A stretch of DNA of 64,000 nucleotides from the NCBI GenBank assembly GCA_027625915.1, contig JANTQA010000057.1:9300001-9364000 (forward strand). The letters run 5' to 3'. The notes beneath the pieces were generated by a model that saw nothing but the letters and a program-made list of their open reading frames with translations, searched no databases and had not been told where the DNA came from. The DNA is from Anaeramoeba flamelloides. Lineage: Eukaryota; Metamonada; Anaeramoebidae. A program made the translations under genes and the position numbers. Positions 61,921 to 64,000 of the stretch are shown here, piece after piece. Position 1 is the first letter of the stretch; each line of letters opens with the position of its first letter.

Positions 61921-63658
61921 ATTCATATTTACACTAGTGTATTTGAATAATATATGGTAAATAATTTTCTCTTGTTTTTCTTATTTTTCTTTTCCAAACA
62001 GCTTTCAAGAAAATAGTTTGTGGTTTGTGGCTTCTTTTGATTTGTTTGGTGTTTTTTTTATTCGAATATATGGTACATTTTTGGGGTTCACTAAGAATCT
62101 TAAATTAAAATAATATTTCTATATCGAAAAAATAGATTATCGAGCTGGAATTTTATCCCATTTTCAATTCAAATAGCAGTATTATAATTTTTTTTTTAAA
62201 TTTTAGTAGATTTTTTATAATGGGTTATTTTGTACTGGTGGTTGTATTTTTAAAGTGTATTTTGTACACGTCCTTCACCGGTAATAAGATTTCTTTCCTC
62301 TTCAAAGAAATAATTTCTTTTTGAAATAATTTAATAATAGGTTGGGTTTTAAGAACTAAGTTTCAAATTGAAAATGGGTTTTATACGTGTTCTAATCAAT
62401 ATTTAGTGGTTGGTAAATCTCACAAAGTTTTGTCCTGTTAGATCTCAGAAGTAAAAATTGAAATATTTTTCCGAAAATTGTCGTTTCTGTGATTTCTTTG
62501 ATTTATGTGATATCAAAAAATGAAAAGGGGGGTTGGAAAAAATCAGCTCTTTGAGAAAATTAACCTTTAGAACACTTTTTAAAACCCTGGAACCTTGTTT
62601 AGATTTTTTAGGTTTTTTTATGGTTTTCGAAAGTAAATTAAGAGGGTTTTAAAATTTGTTCTAAAAGGTTGAAATGTAGGAAATTTGTATTATTTTTGAG
62701 GACAAACACTTTTTTATTTCTGACAAAGATATATTTGGATAAGTGGACACGGAAATTGGCTGGGTATTGTATCGAAAACACAAAAATTCCCATTTCACAA
62801 AAAGATCATTTTTTTTTCTTTTAATCTACAGAGTTATTTCTTTTAAAAATAAAAAAAACTGTCTAATTTTTGCAAATATAATTTCCATTAGATCTTTCAT
62901 GGAAAATTTTCGAAAAAGCTTTTCCACAGTACCCCATAGCAATTTGCCTTGATACTAACCAATAGGTTTTGTGAGAGAATCAAGACAAACAAAAAAATAA
63001 ATTTCATACGGTAAAAAAAAGAACTGTTCAGTATGTTTGTAAGGATCGATTCTGTTCAAAAATCAAATTGATGAGATACCATATTGCAAAAGAGTTGTTG
63101 GGAACTTCAATTAAAGAAAAAACAAAAAGAATCAAAATCAAAAAAAAATAAGAGAAAACCACAACTCTTTTATCGGAATCAATCTGATTTATGGAGACAA
63201 TAGAACAACCTATGTAATTCAATGATCAAAAATCATGGATAATGTGATCTTGTAAGGTTAGAGTTGTTTATTGAAAGTCTTTGAAATTATCGTCATTTTT
63301 TCAGGTTAGAAATTTTTGGTTATTTTTCTTTTTCATTTTTACGTTTCCTTGTAAGGTGTTCAAGTTTTGGTATCTCAAAATTGTTCATTTTTTTATTAAA
63401 AAATCCAAAAAATGTTTTTTCTGATCCTAGTTGGAGAATATTTTGAAGATCCTGACGTTCTCATTTTAAATGATATTGGATAAAAAGGTGTTGAGGATAT
63501 TTGATAAATCTGAAACGTGTTCCTTAAATTAGTAAAAATTTAAAAAATGGATCAAACTTTTTAAAAACAATAATTCTGTTTTTTGAAAATAGCATTTAAA
63601 GGACTGTTTGTTTAAAAATAAATTTACCAAAATTTACATTCAACTTTCCAAAAAAAGA

Positions 63659-64000
63659 TTATAGTAGGGAAAAAAATACCGGACATGAAAATAATACCAG
63701 AACAAGTTTTTTAATTGTGAGTATTAGTAAAATTGTTGTGTAATTACAAATATTTTCAATCAGATCCTTTTTATAAATAACCAATTTTTTGATAAAACAA
63801 AGTAATAAACCTACATAAAGTTCATTAAAGAGGGTGTCTCTAGAATACTCAAGTTATTGTTTGATAGCCTACGTAGATCTATTTTTTTTGAAAAACAATC
63901 AAGTTTTTGAGAGGTTTACTAAAGTTTGGAAAATGATATTTTTATCCATTGTTTTTTGATTGAGTGAATGGTGTTTTGAGCAAGTGTAATTTCATTAATC
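63659..64000. mobile_element. MITE family M1, copy 4 (cut by window edge)
   Basis: Left end 'atagtagggaaaaaaatacc' with GGACATG intact, followed by the family interior ('agggtgtctctagaatact', 'gaatggtgttttgagcaagt'). The right terminus lies beyond the window. Confidence 0.9.

Larger units (their letters stand above)
57600..64000. other. Terminal gene-free, repeat-rich region
   Basis: No gene could be supported. It holds a hairpin cassette (58425-58640), a LINE remnant (58970-60910) with inserted repeat C and an M6 MITE, M3 fragments (60910-61570, about 62200-62360, about 63530-63620), an M4 fold-back (61575-61920) and the left part of an M1 MITE (63659 to the edge). The part 62360-63530 separates two M3 fragments and carries broken reading frames without a recognisable family. 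The 3' UTR of the bZIP gene should lie just after 57600. Confidence 0.6.

Noticed and set aside
62720-63260. Broken reading frames between M3 fragments
   Set aside because: Short coding-like stretches (RYHIAKELLGTSIKEK; SFIGINLIYGDNRTTYVIQ) lie in different frames, with stops between and no recognisable family.

Overview
The window is nuclear DNA of a very AT-rich microbial eukaryote. The evidence is spliceosomal introns, a homeobox gene, a HOPS vacuolar-fusion gene, a bZIP gene, a eukaryotic two-domain MTHFR and tRNA genes with internal Pol III promoters. TAA, TAG and TGA all serve as stops, so the code is standard. The low-complexity style of the proteins (Lys runs, QE/KE repeats, about 39 consecutive Asn) together with sparse genes resembles Anaeramoeba-like amoebae. 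That assignment is an impression, not something demonstrated here.

Layout: 2575-4251 (-) is a PBC/TALE-like homeodomain protein. 12495-23213 (+) is methylenetetrahydrofolate reductase in four exons; I reconstruct 645 aa across introns of 6372, 344 and 2065 bp, and the two long introns carry transposon remnants. 24071-24310 (+) is a doubtful two-exon micro-ORF. 27473-31942 (-) is a large four-TM, RG-rich, SPRY-domain protein. 40677-40919 (+) is a possible 67-aa two-exon protein with a 39-nt intron. 41170-47404 (+) is VPS41 with an extra N-terminal region of about 1000 residues, interrupted in reading frame by a run of 31 A. 49725-49806 and 52491-52572 (+) are two identical tRNA-Ser(AGA) genes in a tandem duplication. 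56790-57599 (+) is a bZIP transcription factor with a perfect TGACGTCA site upstream.

Most of the rest is transposon-derived. I see at least six families of terminal-inverted-repeat or fold-back elements (several with two to four copies), three or four decayed copies of one LINE on the minus strand with recognisable reverse-transcriptase motifs, and a family of paired hairpin cassettes. Several elements are nested: a MITE inside a 1.2-kb DNA element, MITEs inside LINE remnants, and a MITE with a matching empty site nearby.

No CRISPR array, rRNA gene, operon or recognisable LTR/virus-like element was found. The protein genes appear functionally unrelated (one-carbon metabolism, endolysosomal tethering, transcription, an unknown membrane protein), and the window does not suggest that they act together. 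All coordinates of repeats are by-eye estimates, good to roughly 5-30 bp.
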